DNA of 64,000 nucleotides from Dyella sp. 2HG41-7 (GCF_021390675.1 NZ_JAJEJV010000004.1:1674001-1738000), one strand, 5' to 3'. Numbered from the stretch's first letter, positions 53,485 to 62,342 are shown. Notes: a model not told the origin generated them from the sequence alone. A program made the numbers and translations.

Positions 53485-53513
53485 ATGTCCGCTTTCGACC
53501 CGGAGCAGACATG
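53485..53513 (+). repeat. palindrome family copy h
   Basis: ATGTCCGCTTTCGACC, then CGGAGCAGACATG, 12 bases after the macrodomain stop. Confidence 0.85.
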
Positions 53514-53536
53514 GCGGCCGGATGACGGGTAATTCG

Positions 53537-53764
53537 ATGTCACCAACAAGACAACAAAAACGAGCCGCAGATCGGCGAGTACAAAAGCGGAAGATTTCCT
53601 CAGAGAAGGCGATGGTCCGTGCCAAGCGCCACGCAATTTGGAAAGAGGCGTGGGATAAACGGTTTGAGACTAATCAAACCCCTTGGCAAAGTTTTCTATT
53701 CTTCTTGACGAGCTTTTTTCACATCTTGGGTTGGCAATATCGCGTGTGGAGAAGAACGCTGTAG
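53537..53764 (+). CDS. hypothetical basic protein
   Basis: The 75-residue product is strongly basic in its first 45 residues (MSPTRQQKRAADRRVQKRKI) and ends in an aromatic, hydrophobic segment (WQSFLFFLTSFFHILGW). It may bind nucleic acid or membrane, but no family is recognised. ATG 53537, seven bases after GGG, is preferred to ATG 53522. Confidence 0.5.
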   Translation: MSPTRQQKRAADRRVQKRKISSEKAMVRAKRHAIWKEAWDKRFETNQTPWQSFLFFLTSFFHILGWQYRVWRRTL

Positions 53765-53791
53765 TCCAAGTTCGACCGTATGCGGATACAT
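53762..53791 (+). repeat. palindrome family copy r, degraded
   Basis: GTCCAAGTTCGACCG, then TATGCGGATACAT. It overlaps the stop of the basic protein gene and keeps only the central TTCGACC and the GCGGA arm. Confidence 0.5.
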
Positions 53792-53858
53792 TGGAATCGA
53801 TGGATATGCCGTGTGTCGCAACATGTATAACCGGGCGTCGGCGTCCGTATATTCAGTA

Positions 53859-53865
53859 GTTAGGC
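53859..53865. other. GTTAGGC, integron-core-like
   Basis: This 7-mer fits the core-site consensus GTTRRRY and lies 25 bases before the next gene start. GCCTAAC at 54352 is its complement. Seven bases alone are weak evidence. Confidence 0.35.
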
Positions 53866-53889
53866 GGAAGAAAATTAAGGAGTCCCTGT

Positions 53890-54342
53890 ATGCGTATTGG
53901 TCTTGCAACAACGCTGCTTGTTGCCCTGATAGAGTGCTGGATCCCGGCCACCCAGGCTACTGACAGCTTGCCCTGGGCATTCAATGCGCCTTCTGCAGAT
54001 GGCTATTCCATACACCTCACCACAATAGACCCTGCACCTGGCACCCCTTTAGTTCGCGGAAATGTAGTGGTAATCACGGCGTCCGTTACCTATACGCTGA
54101 AAATTGCCAATCATGGCGTTGTAGTTCTCGTTCCGCAGGATGAGAAAAATAGGGCGGTGGCGAATGACGGAAAACAAGTAACTCAAGAGGTCTCCGCTCC
54201 GAGTGGGAGCTTAGTCCTGAAGCAAACCTTGACAGTTCCGCGTGATGCCAAGGAAATTCGTCTCTTTATCCCTTTAGTTCCTGATGGAATTGCAAATACG
54301 ACTGGCGAAATCACCGTCCGCTACCCCGTGGTCAAGAAGTGA
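53890..54342 (+). CDS. secreted hypothetical protein in cassette-like setting
   Basis: A signal peptide ends near residue 24 (TQATD). The 150-residue product is beta-rich (YSIHLTTIDPAPGTPLVRGNVVVITASVTY, then IRLFIPLVPDGIANTTGEITVRYPV), like a small extracellular immunoglobulin-type domain. AAGGAG lies before the ATG. GTTAGGC stands 25 bases before the start and GCCTAAC ten bases after the stop. No family is recognised. Confidence 0.75.
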   Translation: MRIGLATTLLVALIECWIPATQATDSLPWAFNAPSADGYSIHLTTIDPAPGTPLVRGNVVVITASVTYTLKIANHGVVVLVPQDEKNRAVANDGKQVTQEVSAPSGSLVLKQTLTVPRDAKEIRLFIPLVPDGIANTTGEITVRYPVVKK

Positions 54343-54351
54343 AGGGGTGCC

Positions 54352-54398
54352 GCCTAACTATGCGCCCAAGCGGACCTGCGCTCTGCTTAGGTCCGCTT
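54352..54398 (+). other. attC-like half site
   Basis: GCCTAAC begins the sequence, followed by TATGCGCCC and then the perfect arms AAGCGGACCT (54368-54377) and AGGTCCGCTT (54389-54398). This is the order of an integron attC left half. The expected right half ending in GTTRRRY is missing and palindrome copy i overlaps the right end, so it is at best a decayed site. Confidence 0.35.
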
Positions 54399-54416
54399 TC
54401 GACCCGCAGCGGACAT
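54390..54416 (+). repeat. palindrome family copy i
   Basis: GGTCCGCTTTCGACCCGCAG, then CGGACATAG. It overlaps the attC-like half site. Confidence 0.85.
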
Positions 54417-54448
54417 AGTCGCTATTTTTAAAGTAGCAAGGAGCACAG

Positions 54449-55435
54449 ATGATTGAGACGGGCACGAGTCTTGGTATTGAGGCGTTGCGTACGTATTGGG
54501 CTTGCCAGTGCGCCCCGGGCTCTGCTGCTCCGCTACCGCAGGATGTCGTGAAGACATTGCTAGCCGGTCTGCGACTTAATGTGCTGGAAACCCTGCGTTA
54601 TTTGCACCAGGAGCGGCCGAGTTACGCGCAATTCGAAGCCTGGGTATTAGAGCGCAATGGCGACGAATTTAAAGAAGTCTCGCTTAATCGCTTGCGGCGC
54701 GCACTCGCGGGCGAGACTGTCGGCTCCGAAGTTGGCAATCTCAGCTTTGTCGAAGGCCTGAGTGCGGACGACCTTGCACACTGGCATGAGCATGGCTACG
54801 TCATTCTGCGCAACGCGATCAGCGCGGAGGCGGCGGAAACGGCAGAGATGGCCGTCTACGATTTCTTAGAAATGGATCGCGATGACCCGAAGTCCTGGTA
54901 TCGCGAATCGCTGGCCCATTCCATCTGGGTGCCGCTACTGCGGCATCCGGCGCTGGTAGCTAATCGTCGAGCGCCACGTATTCATAAAGCCCATGCCCAA
55001 CTGTGGGGGCAAGAAGATCTTTGGGTAACCATCGACCAAGTCGGATTCAATCCGCCGGAACACGACCACTGGCAGTTTCCCGGACCCCATTTGCACTGGG
55101 ACGCCACGCTCGCCGAGCCGCACTGTTTTGAAGTGCAGGGCATTCTGTATCTCGCCGATGTTGCTGAAGACCAGGGGGCCTTCAGCTGCGTACCTGGATT
55201 TCATCTCACGTTGAAAGAGTGGCTGAAAAGCGTTCCCGAAGGTGTGGACGTACACAGCTATGCGAGGCGTACCTTGACGATGAAACCCGTTGCAGCAAAG
55301 CGCGGCGACATGATTATTTGGCATCACCTACTGCCGCATGGAAGCAGTCCAAACCGCGCGCTACGACCACGCGTCGTGCAATATATGTCGCTGCGGCCCA
55401 CGCGCTTTGCGTACACCGAGGAATGGAAATCTTGA
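54449..55435 (+). CDS. phytanoyl-CoA dioxygenase-like (PhyH) protein
   Basis: The C-terminal two thirds form the double-stranded beta helix. HLHWDATLA gives the iron ligands H216 and D218, LPHGSSPN the distal H297, and RPRVVQYMS the 2-oxoglutarate arginine. About 100 N-terminal residues precede it with no known fold. It probably hydroxylates or halogenates a small molecule using iron and 2-oxoglutarate. Substrate unknown. AAGGAG lies seven bases before the ATG. Confidence 0.85.
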   Translation: MIETGTSLGIEALRTYWACQCAPGSAAPLPQDVVKTLLAGLRLNVLETLRYLHQERPSYAQFEAWVLERNGDEFKEVSLNRLRRALAGETVGSEVGNLSFVEGLSADDLAHWHEHGYVILRNAISAEAAETAEMAVYDFLEMDRDDPKSWYRESLAHSIWVPLLRHPALVANRRAPRIHKAHAQLWGQEDLWVTIDQVGFNPPEHDHWQFPGPHLHWDATLAEPHCFEVQGILYLADVAEDQGAFSCVPGFHLTLKEWLKSVPEGVDVHSYARRTLTMKPVAAKRGDMIIWHHLLPHGSSPNRALRPRVVQYMSLRPTRFAYTEEWKS

Positions 55436-55502
55436 TGCCGCCATCCAAAAACGGGGCCAGCTTCACTTCTTTGATCCCAACTAAAAGCGCAAAGGGGAGT
55501 TT

Positions 55503-56036
55503 GTGAGAAACGGAATTCTTATCGTTGCATTGATTTTTCTGATCAGTCACCAGGCTGGAGCTACTTCAGGGGCCCCATCGCATGCGGACACATATCAAAC
55601 GGTCGTTGCATCGGTTGCCGTTGCGCGCCCATGTGTCTCGGTCCGAGGATCGGGTGCGCGAATATTGCTTTCCGAGGACAACTTGATCGAGTTGAGTAGG
55701 CGCCATGGTCAGCCTTATCACACCGAGGCCGAAAGACTTGCTCTTATTGCCGGCGATCGAGCGGCTGTTCTTCTGGAAAGCAAATCGTCAGACCGGGATG
55801 CTTCAGGATGCTTTATCGCTTCCTTGAGCCGCGAACCAAACACTCGTCGCTTCGACGTCATGTACTTGGTCGGACAGCTGATCGAGAACGGTCAGGCGGT
55901 TATCCTCCGCGATGGTTCCCTGCAGCCGGAATCGAAGATCGTCATACACGACCATAACGATCTGATGAGCGGCTGGCGAAGTTACGAATATGTCGATGGC
56001 GGCAAGTTTCTCTCTGTTACGACCTGGATCACGTGA
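55503..56036 (+). CDS. secreted hypothetical protein
   Basis: A signal peptide ends at about residue 20 (QAGAT). The 177-residue product has two cysteines (PCVSV, GCFIAS) and no recognised domain. GTG 55503 follows AAGGGGAG. It is 67 bases after the PhyH gene and may share its transcript. Confidence 0.7.
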   Translation: MRNGILIVALIFLISHQAGATSGAPSHADTYQTVVASVAVARPCVSVRGSGARILLSEDNLIELSRRHGQPYHTEAERLALIAGDRAAVLLESKSSDRDASGCFIASLSREPNTRRFDVMYLVGQLIENGQAVILRDGSLQPESKIVIHDHNDLMSGWRSYEYVDGGKFLSVTTWIT

Positions 56037-56475
56037 TCGTAGGATCTGAGAGCGTCCTGAAGCGGCCATTGAGTGCGGTCGGACCCTGAAGGTGGGTCAC
56101 TGAAGGGGGCGCACTGCATTTGCAGAAGCGGTTATGGAGCCCGATTCAAAAACTGCCGAGTAGTTCTTTGGGTGGTTTTTCGATCAATTAAGCGAATTCC
56201 GCTTTCGACCCAAAGCAGACATTGGTATGGCTCAGCGGCGGCGCTCCTGCTGCTCGTTCAAAACGGTGGCAAGAAGCGCGCCAATAATAGCGATGACTTG
56301 CTCCGAGTACTCGCTCGGGTACTCGTCCAACCAACAGGAAAGAAAATAGGCACGACTGTTAAACCGTCTGTCCACCTGATGCATCTATGTTCGCATTGCC
56401 CTTTATAGGTACTTTCGTGAGGTTAACCTCTCGAACGAATTTGACGTGTTGCTCCTGTCGACAAAGGATGCGTCC
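56037..56475. other. gap with palindrome copy j
   Basis: A 111-codon frame (56073-56408) runs across the palindrome at 56197 and lacks a ribosome binding site, so I reject it. No other gene is supported. Confidence 0.55.
56197..56223 (+). repeat. palindrome family copy j
   Basis: TTCCGCTTTCGACCC, then AAAGCAGACATT, about 160 bases after the previous stop. Confidence 0.8.
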
Positions 56476-57366
56476 ATGTTGGCGAAACGATTCATCCAAG
56501 CCACCCTTTTTTTGTCCTATTTGAGCGCGTCCTTCGCGATAGGCCAAACCATCGACACCAAGGTCGATGTAGGTGGAAATCAATTAAATTTCCACATCGT
56601 GAAAGGGCATGGCACGCCGATCCTGTTTGAAGCGGGTGGCGGCGACGATTCGACGGTTTGGAACGGAATCTTAGTGCCGTTGGCGGATGTCACAAACACC
56701 ACGTTGATTGCCTATGACAGACCGGGGTTCGGAAAGAGCGGATTCGATAGAAACAGGCACGGCATCGTCAACGGTGTTAGCGATCTTGAAAAAGGGCTTA
56801 AGGCGCTTGGCTATGATGGAAACATCATATTAGTAGCGCATTCGTTAGGTGGGCTTTACGCCGAGTTGTATGCCGCGAGACACCCTGACAGGGTGAAATC
56901 GATCGTTTTGATCGATGCGACGGAGAGTTGCTTTTTGACGCCCGAACAGTTGGACATCACCGAGAAAACTTACAAAAACCGAATGGATGATTTCAAGGCC
57001 CATCGACCTGGCGTGTACTATTTGTTGAGCGACTACCGGTCCATGGCGGATGTAATGCGGAAAGTTACATTCCCACGTTCCATTCCGGTGATCGATATCG
57101 TTTCAGAGCATCCTCCTTTCCCGAGCGAGGCTGAAAGAACGCGTTGGGAGCGTTGTCACCAGCAATTCGCGAGCGCCGCCAAAAACCGTGAGGGTATTCT
57201 CGCGGTCGGAACGGGGCATTACATTTTTCATGACAATCCAGCTCTGGTTATCAATGCGATCGTCAAAGCTTATGCCGATACGTTGAACAGCGAGCAACGT
57301 TCATCACTGCTAGAGCGTAGCTTGTCTTTCAACATAAAAGAAACCAACCTGAAGACAAGGCCGTAA
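56476..57366 (+). CDS. secreted alpha/beta hydrolase
   Basis: A signal peptide covers residues 1-24. LVAHSLGGLYAE carries the nucleophile Ser123, and ILFEAGGGDDST and YDRPGFGKSG are the oxyanion-side loops. GTGHYIFHDNP provides the catalytic His. It is an esterase- or lipase-like periplasmic enzyme. AAAGGA before ATG 56476 rejects the longer frame. A palindrome copy starts seven bases after the stop. Confidence 0.85.
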   Translation: MLAKRFIQATLFLSYLSASFAIGQTIDTKVDVGGNQLNFHIVKGHGTPILFEAGGGDDSTVWNGILVPLADVTNTTLIAYDRPGFGKSGFDRNRHGIVNGVSDLEKGLKALGYDGNIILVAHSLGGLYAELYAARHPDRVKSIVLIDATESCFLTPEQLDITEKTYKNRMDDFKAHRPGVYYLLSDYRSMADVMRKVTFPRSIPVIDIVSEHPPFPSEAERTRWERCHQQFASAAKNREGILAVGTGHYIFHDNPALVINAIVKAYADTLNSEQRSSLLERSLSFNIKETNLKTRP

Positions 57367-57373
57367 ACAACCA

Positions 57374-57399
57374 CCCGGTTTCGACTTGAGGCGGACATT
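57374..57399 (+). repeat. palindrome family copy k, degraded
   Basis: CCCGGTTTCGACTTG, then AGGCGGACATT, just after the hydrolase stop. Confidence 0.7.
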
Positions 57400-57440
57400 T
57401 GCGAAGCGAGATTAGGGAAAGCTATCGTAGGCAGGAAGGG

Positions 57441-57468
57441 TGTCCGCTTTCGACCCGAAGCAGCCATT
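57441..57468 (+). repeat. palindrome family copy l
   Basis: TGTCCGCTTTCGACCCG, then AAGCAGCCATT. Copies k and l lie only 41 bases apart. Confidence 0.85.
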
Positions 57469-57598
57469 AACGCAGTCAAATTTACTTATAGGCGCATGGC
57501 ATGGTGACGTCTGGCACTCGTAGGTGCTTGGGCTAGTGTTAGCGTTGCCTAGTCCAGTGCCTTTCAAGTTCGTGCACAGCGTCATTTAACCATCGATG

Positions 57599-57619
57599 CT
57601 ACGTCACGCCCTGACGTAG
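57599..57619. promoter_or_regulatory. operator-like palindrome
   Basis: CTACGTCA at 57599-57606 and TGACGTAG at 57612-57619 are perfect arms around CGCCC, immediately before the ribosome binding site of the DUF4386 gene. It could be an operator or an RNA hairpin. Confidence 0.6.
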
Positions 57620-57632
57620 TTTGGGGAGTGGC

Positions 57633-58334
57633 ATGGCGAATTTTGCGATTGATCGATCTCAGCGCGTGGCCGCACGCGTGGCTGGTGCGCTGTATCTGCT
57701 GTTGATGGCATGTGGCGTATTTGGTGAATTCAGCGGTCGCGGCAGTCTGATCGTTGACAATGATCCAGCGAAGACTGCGTCATCGATCCTTAATCACCTG
57801 ACGTTGTTTCGCATCGGAATCGTTAGCGATTTGACGGCATTTGCGGGCGATATCGGTATGGCGGTCGCGCTGTATGTCGTGCTTCGGCCGGTGGGTAGAA
57901 ATCTTGCGTTGCTGGCTGCGTTCTGGCGTGTGGCGGAAGCTTCTGTGTTGGGCGTCATTACGCTCCATAGCCTGACCATGTTGCTGCTGCTGACCGATCC
58001 TCGATATGCGACGGTATTTTCAAGCCAGCAGATACAGAGTCTCGTTTGGCTATTCAACGATACACACGATGCCGGCTACAACCTTGGTGTGATCTTTTTA
58101 TCGTTGGGTTGCATCGTTTTCAGTTGGCTGTTTCTGAAATCTCGTTACATCCCTCGGTTATTGGCTGGGTTCGGCCTATTGAGCTATGCGGTTATGTTTG
58201 TCGGAAGCATTGTGGCCATTGTTTGGCCCGATAATTCGATCGGTTCGAATTTTGATGATCTGGCAGGTATTTATGAAATCACTATCGGCTTGTGGTTGCT
58301 GATTCGTGGCATCAGAGAACCGCGGACTTCCTAA
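57633..58334 (+). CDS. DUF4386 membrane protein
   Basis: The 233-residue protein has about six membrane segments and the DUF4386 pattern (SQRVAARVAGALYLLLMACGVFGEF, then LWLFNDTHDAGYNLGVIFLSLGCIVFSWLF). The family is uncharacterised. GGGGAG five bases before ATG 57633 sets the start over the TTG at 57621. The palindrome just upstream suggests regulation. Confidence 0.85.
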   Translation: MANFAIDRSQRVAARVAGALYLLLMACGVFGEFSGRGSLIVDNDPAKTASSILNHLTLFRIGIVSDLTAFAGDIGMAVALYVVLRPVGRNLALLAAFWRVAEASVLGVITLHSLTMLLLLTDPRYATVFSSQQIQSLVWLFNDTHDAGYNLGVIFLSLGCIVFSWLFLKSRYIPRLLAGFGLLSYAVMFVGSIVAIVWPDNSIGSNFDDLAGIYEITIGLWLLIRGIREPRTS

Positions 58335-58414
58335 CCCAATACAAAAACTGGAATGACTAGCCCGTGCCAGCGTAACGCCTAAAACTCACCAAGCACGACA
58401 ACGGAAGGAACCGC

Positions 58415-59287
58415 ATGAAGATCATCTTACGTCTCGCTCTTCCACTTCTTCTGCTAAGTACAAGCGCTTACGCAATCGTGATACGCCACGATCAGCCGGA
58501 TGCACGCTACCGCATCAGCCCGCAAACCATCCCCTCGCTGGTCGATCTGCCCGACGAAGGTCATGGCACGTTGATTGCGCCACGCTGGGTGATCACTGCG
58601 GCCCATGCCGTGAATATGATGCAGATGATGCCGGAAGAGCACTTCGTGACCATCAACGGAAAACGGCGCGCGGTGAGCCGCATTATTGTTTACCCGGATT
58701 ACCCCGCTGCGCGGGACGCTTGGCAGCAGATGTTCAAGCAGATAAAAACAACCAAGCCCGACGCCTTTATGCATCAATACATGGCCGCGATGGCCGCCAT
58801 GCACGACATTGCACTGCTGGAACTCACCGAGCCCGTCACCGATGTTGCGCCGATGCCGATCGATCGCGGCAACGCCAAGCCCGGCATGTTGAGTACGGTT
58901 TACGGCGCAGGCGCCACGGGCACCGAACTCACGGGCGCTCCGGATAGTGAAAGTCATCGCACTCAACTACGGCGCGCCCAGAATCGCCTGACCCAGACCG
59001 ATGGTTCATGGCTGCGTTACGTATTCGACTGCAGCACTGGCGCCCCGACCCTTAGCGGCGCCACAGCGGGTGGCGATAGCGGCGGTCCAGTCACCATCGA
59101 TGTGGCCGGTCGAACCTATCTGGCTGGGGTCACTCACGGGTTGGATGGGACACCCAGCGAAGTGGAGCGTATCGTGCGACAAATGCAGGACGGTTCATTC
59201 CGCATGGGAGTATGCGGTCAGCGCTTTGCGGCAGCGCGCGTGAGTTTTTATGCGGCGTGGATTGATCAGACCGTTGCCGGACACTGA
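58415..59287 (+). CDS. secreted trypsin-like serine protease
   Basis: A signal peptide ends at residue 20 (SAYAI). The triad is His64 (ITAAHAV), Asp131 (MHDIALLEL) and Ser222 (GGDSGGPVTI), as in S1 proteases. A pair of cysteines (VFDCSTGAP and MGVCGQRF) may pair. The insert between His and Asp is longer than usual, rich in Met and Ala. GGAAGGAA before the ATG supports the start. Confidence 0.93.
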   Translation: MKIILRLALPLLLLSTSAYAIVIRHDQPDARYRISPQTIPSLVDLPDEGHGTLIAPRWVITAAHAVNMMQMMPEEHFVTINGKRRAVSRIIVYPDYPAARDAWQQMFKQIKTTKPDAFMHQYMAAMAAMHDIALLELTEPVTDVAPMPIDRGNAKPGMLSTVYGAGATGTELTGAPDSESHRTQLRRAQNRLTQTDGSWLRYVFDCSTGAPTLSGATAGGDSGGPVTIDVAGRTYLAGVTHGLDGTPSEVERIVRQMQDGSFRMGVCGQRFAAARVSFYAAWIDQTVAGH

Positions 59288-59326
59288 GCTCGGGGCGACT
59301 TGCCTGTGTTATCGCGTGTGGAGTGG

Positions 59327-59356
59327 ATGTCGGCTTTCGAACCAAAAAGGGCATCC
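59327..59356 (+). repeat. palindrome family copy m, degraded
   Basis: ATGTCGGCTTTCGAACC, then AAAAAGGGCATCC, about 40 bases after the protease stop. Confidence 0.7.
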
Positions 59357-59373
59357 ATAGCTGATTGAAAAGA

Positions 59374-59865
59374 ATGGGATATCGACTCGTGCCTGACAAA
59401 CCAACTTCCGAAGATGTCGCACTTTGGCAGAGGCGCTTGGCTTCCCAGGCCAACAATCGGGCATGGACACTTGCAGAAATCCTTCACCGTTCGCCTGAGG
59501 AAGATGAAGAAATGCTGCACGCGGCGCACGCAGCGATGTATTTCTGGAAAATGGTTGGTGAACCGAGCAATCACGCTCATGCGGCGCAGTTACTTGCACA
59601 CGTCTATGCACTGCTCAAGCTCCCCGTGCCGGCAGCGCACTATTTGCGAAAATCATTGCCACATTTCGAACGAGCCGACTGCGCACCGTGGGAAAAGGCG
59701 TTTGCCCATGCCGTTGCGGCCAATGTCGCCTGTGCAGAAGGAGACGCTGCCGTACATGCCAAGCACTATGCGGAGGCACAGGCCGCCGCCGCGCATATCA
59801 CCGACGAAGAAACGCGCGCCATGTTCGCTGCCACGTTACGCGTGGTGCCTGCGCCGAACCCCTAG
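59374..59865 (+). CDS. hypothetical helical (TPR-like) protein
   Basis: The 163-residue product is helical throughout with paired helices (AAMYFWKMVGEPSNHAHAAQLLAHVYALLKL, then AHAVAANVACAEGDAAVHAKHYAEAQ) like short TPRs. No signal peptide. The start is uncertain: ATG 59374 or GTG 59389. No family is recognised. A palindrome copy lies just upstream and another just after its stop. Confidence 0.65.
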   Translation: MGYRLVPDKPTSEDVALWQRRLASQANNRAWTLAEILHRSPEEDEEMLHAAHAAMYFWKMVGEPSNHAHAAQLLAHVYALLKLPVPAAHYLRKSLPHFERADCAPWEKAFAHAVAANVACAEGDAAVHAKHYAEAQAAAAHITDEETRAMFAATLRVVPAPNP

Positions 59866-59890
59866 GCCGGTAGTAAACGTTTATAGCGAG

Positions 59891-59917
59891 TGCCCGCTTT
59901 CGACCCCAAACAGACAT
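59891..59917 (+). repeat. palindrome family copy n
   Basis: TGCCCGCTTTCGACC, then CCAAACAGACAT, 26 bases after the helical protein stop. Confidence 0.75.
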
Positions 59918-59977
59918 AATCTCCGGTAGAACGAACCAGCAGCGACAGCCCGCGCGCGCAAACTCCGGATCAACGCA

Positions 59978-60589
59978 GTGAATCACCGTATCAATACCGT
60001 CATCTTCGATCTTGGCAATGTCCTGATCGGCTGGGATCCGCGTCGCCTCTATCGGACGTTGATCGACGATGAGCAACAGATGGAATGGTTCCTGCGAGAG
60101 GTATGCAACAGCGAGTGGAACGAACAGCAGGATGCGGGGCGCTCATGGGCCGAGGCGACCGCGTTGCTGCGGGGGCGCTTTCCCGAGCATGCCGAGTGGA
60201 TCGATGCTTATCACCTTCAATGGAAGGAAACGCTGCTGGGTCCCATCGAAGAAAGTGTCGCGCTGTTGGCCGAGCTCAAAGCGCGCGGTGTGCGTTTGTT
60301 CGCGCTCACTAACTGGTCGCAGGAAACCTTTCCCATTGCGCAGCAGCTTTATCCGTTTCTGCAGTGGTTTGAGGGCATTGTGGTATCCGGCGAGGAGCGT
60401 TTGATAAAACCCGATCCGCGCATTTTTCTGCGGCTGTTGGAGCGTTACGCGGTCGACCCCTCGTCGGCGCTGTATATCGATGATTCGGCGCGCAATGTGG
60501 CGGCGGCCGAAGCGTTGGGCATGCGTGGATGGTGGTTCAAAGAGCCGCACGGATTGCGTCGCCACTTGATGGAATTGCAGTTGCTGTAG
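59978..60589 (+). CDS. HAD-family phosphatase
   Basis: VIFDLGNVLIGWDP is motif I (the nucleophile Asp), ALTNWSQETF motif II, RLIKPDPRIF motif III with Lys, and LYIDDSARNV motif IV. This is the YihX-like subfamily IA group, about 200 residues, acting on sugar phosphates such as glucose-1-phosphate. GTG 59978 is the start, with a weak ribosome site. Confidence 0.9.
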   Translation: MNHRINTVIFDLGNVLIGWDPRRLYRTLIDDEQQMEWFLREVCNSEWNEQQDAGRSWAEATALLRGRFPEHAEWIDAYHLQWKETLLGPIEESVALLAELKARGVRLFALTNWSQETFPIAQQLYPFLQWFEGIVVSGEERLIKPDPRIFLRLLERYAVDPSSALYIDDSARNVAAAEALGMRGWWFKEPHGLRRHLMELQLL

Positions 60590-60799
60590 GCTGCGGCGCG
60601 ATCTTGCAAAGCGACTTGGCTAATGCCGCAAATGGCTGCGATGTAACGCTGCGTTGAGATGTGCTAAATCTGTCTGCTTTGGACTGAGCGAAAAAGCAGT
60701 GCGAAAAAAGGGCGGGCGTAGTGATGTGCGTTTATGCACTGGCGTCTTTTTTTGCACTCTTTTTATTGAGTATCAGAGGTTTTTTTAGGGGGTCACGTT

Positions 60800-62203
60800 A
60801 TGGCGCTTTTCGTTAAACCAAGCCGAATTGTGTTGGGCGTTTTGTGTCTGACCACTGCCACGGCATCGATCAGCCTTTGGGCCGCCGATACCGCTTCCGA
60901 GCCGATGGCGCCTCAGACAACGGTGACAACGCTTACCAAGCCGGGATTTTTTACGGAACCGGGGATTGCGATCAATCAGCTCGATCCCCGCAACGTCACG
61001 GCGATTTACCAGGACAATGTCCACATCGCTTTCAGCAATGACGCTGGCGCCAAATGGAGTGATGTGCCAAAGGTTGCGCCGCCGGAATGGCGAGTGTCGG
61101 GAGATGTCTCGGTTACCTACGACAACAACGGTCATGCCATCGCCAGTTTTATGGCGTTCAATCGATTGGGCACCGAAGGCTACTGGGCACACAATGCGCC
61201 TGCAGGCGGTCTCTATATCCGCCGCTCACTGGACGGCGGCAAAACCTGGGAGAGTCAGGCGCGCGCCGTCATTGAGCATGTCGGCGACCATCCGCCGCCG
61301 CTATGGGAAGACAAGCCTTACATCGTCGCCGACCAGAGTCGCGGTCCACACGCTGGGAATCTTTATATTGGCTGGACGCGCTGGACGTTGACCGGATCGG
61401 AAATTCTCTTGAGCCGTTCCACGGATGATGGTTTGAGCTGGTCGACACCGATGGAAATCGACGACCACCCCGGATTGCCGCGCGATGACACGGGCGCCAA
61501 TGAGGGATTCTGGGGCGTGGTGGGTGCGGACAGCACGTTTTATGCGGTTTGGGCGGATACGAGCCATATCGCTTTTACGCTCTCCAAAGACGGCGGCCGC
61601 ACTTTCTCCAAAGCGCGCGACGTCATTTCCACGGCGCCAATCATGTACGGCATCGCGGACCTGGATCGCGCCAATGGTTTCCCGCAGCTGGCGATCGATC
61701 CTCGCGCCACGCCCGACGCGCCGCACGGCCGCTTGTACGTGACATGGGCCGACTACCGAAATGGAGGCGTGGATGTTTTTCTCTCCACATCGGTCGACGA
61801 AGGCAATAATTGGACGCCGGCGATACGCGTCAACGACGATCCTATGCACAATGGCGCCGATCATTTCTTCCCTGCGCTGGCCGTCGATCCCATCAACGGC
61901 GATGTTTATGTGTCTTTCTATGATCGCCGCGCCGATCCCCACGAACGTGCCGTTACGGTGACGTTGGCGCGCTCGACAGACCACGGCAATACATTCGTCA
62001 ACTACGCTTGGACCAAGCAGCCCTTCATCATGCGCAATGTCTTTATGGGCGACTACAGCGGCCTGGCGGCGCGCGACGGGCACGTCTACGGCATCTGGAC
62101 AGAGCACGTCGAGACGCCACGCACGTCGGGCAAGCCGGAGGCGAGAGACCCGCATCACGACAACAACACCGTCGTTAATGTGGGTACTGCGATATTTCAT
62201 TGA
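60800..62203 (+). CDS. secreted sialidase-fold (BNR) protein
   Basis: A signal peptide ends near residue 29 (LWAAD). The 467-residue protein has at least six Asp-box blades: SNDAGAKWS, SLDGGKTWE, STDDGLSWS, SKDGGRTFS, SVDEGNNWT and STDHGNTFV. The fold is a six-bladed propeller as in sialidases. I do not see the Arg triad of active sialidases clearly, so it may bind or cut another glycan. AGGGGG before the ATG supports the start. Confidence 0.85.
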   Translation: MALFVKPSRIVLGVLCLTTATASISLWAADTASEPMAPQTTVTTLTKPGFFTEPGIAINQLDPRNVTAIYQDNVHIAFSNDAGAKWSDVPKVAPPEWRVSGDVSVTYDNNGHAIASFMAFNRLGTEGYWAHNAPAGGLYIRRSLDGGKTWESQARAVIEHVGDHPPPLWEDKPYIVADQSRGPHAGNLYIGWTRWTLTGSEILLSRSTDDGLSWSTPMEIDDHPGLPRDDTGANEGFWGVVGADSTFYAVWADTSHIAFTLSKDGGRTFSKARDVISTAPIMYGIADLDRANGFPQLAIDPRATPDAPHGRLYVTWADYRNGGVDVFLSTSVDEGNNWTPAIRVNDDPMHNGADHFFPALAVDPINGDVYVSFYDRRADPHERAVTVTLARSTDHGNTFVNYAWTKQPFIMRNVFMGDYSGLAARDGHVYGIWTEHVETPRTSGKPEARDPHHDNNTVVNVGTAIFH

Positions 62204-62342
62204 CGTGCGGGAAGCGCCAAGCCAGGGAGTTAAATACCCGCGCACAAACCCCTAGATGATCAAGAACAAACGTTGAGAACGGCACGGGTAATAACGCCAA
62301 AATTACGTGGGGTTCTAATTGCTATTGGCTGGATCGCAGTAG

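Noticed and set aside
56073-56408. 111-codon + frame
   Set aside because: It spans palindrome copy j, giving the typical repeat-derived peptide, and has no ribosome site.
57270-57479. 69-codon minus frame with ASGRKRT
   Set aside because: The peptide is produced by the palindrome copies k and l; this is a known type of spurious frame.
60671-60699. Possible further palindrome copy (TGTCTGCTTTGGACTGAGCG)
   Set aside because: Only part of one arm matches the family; too degraded to count.
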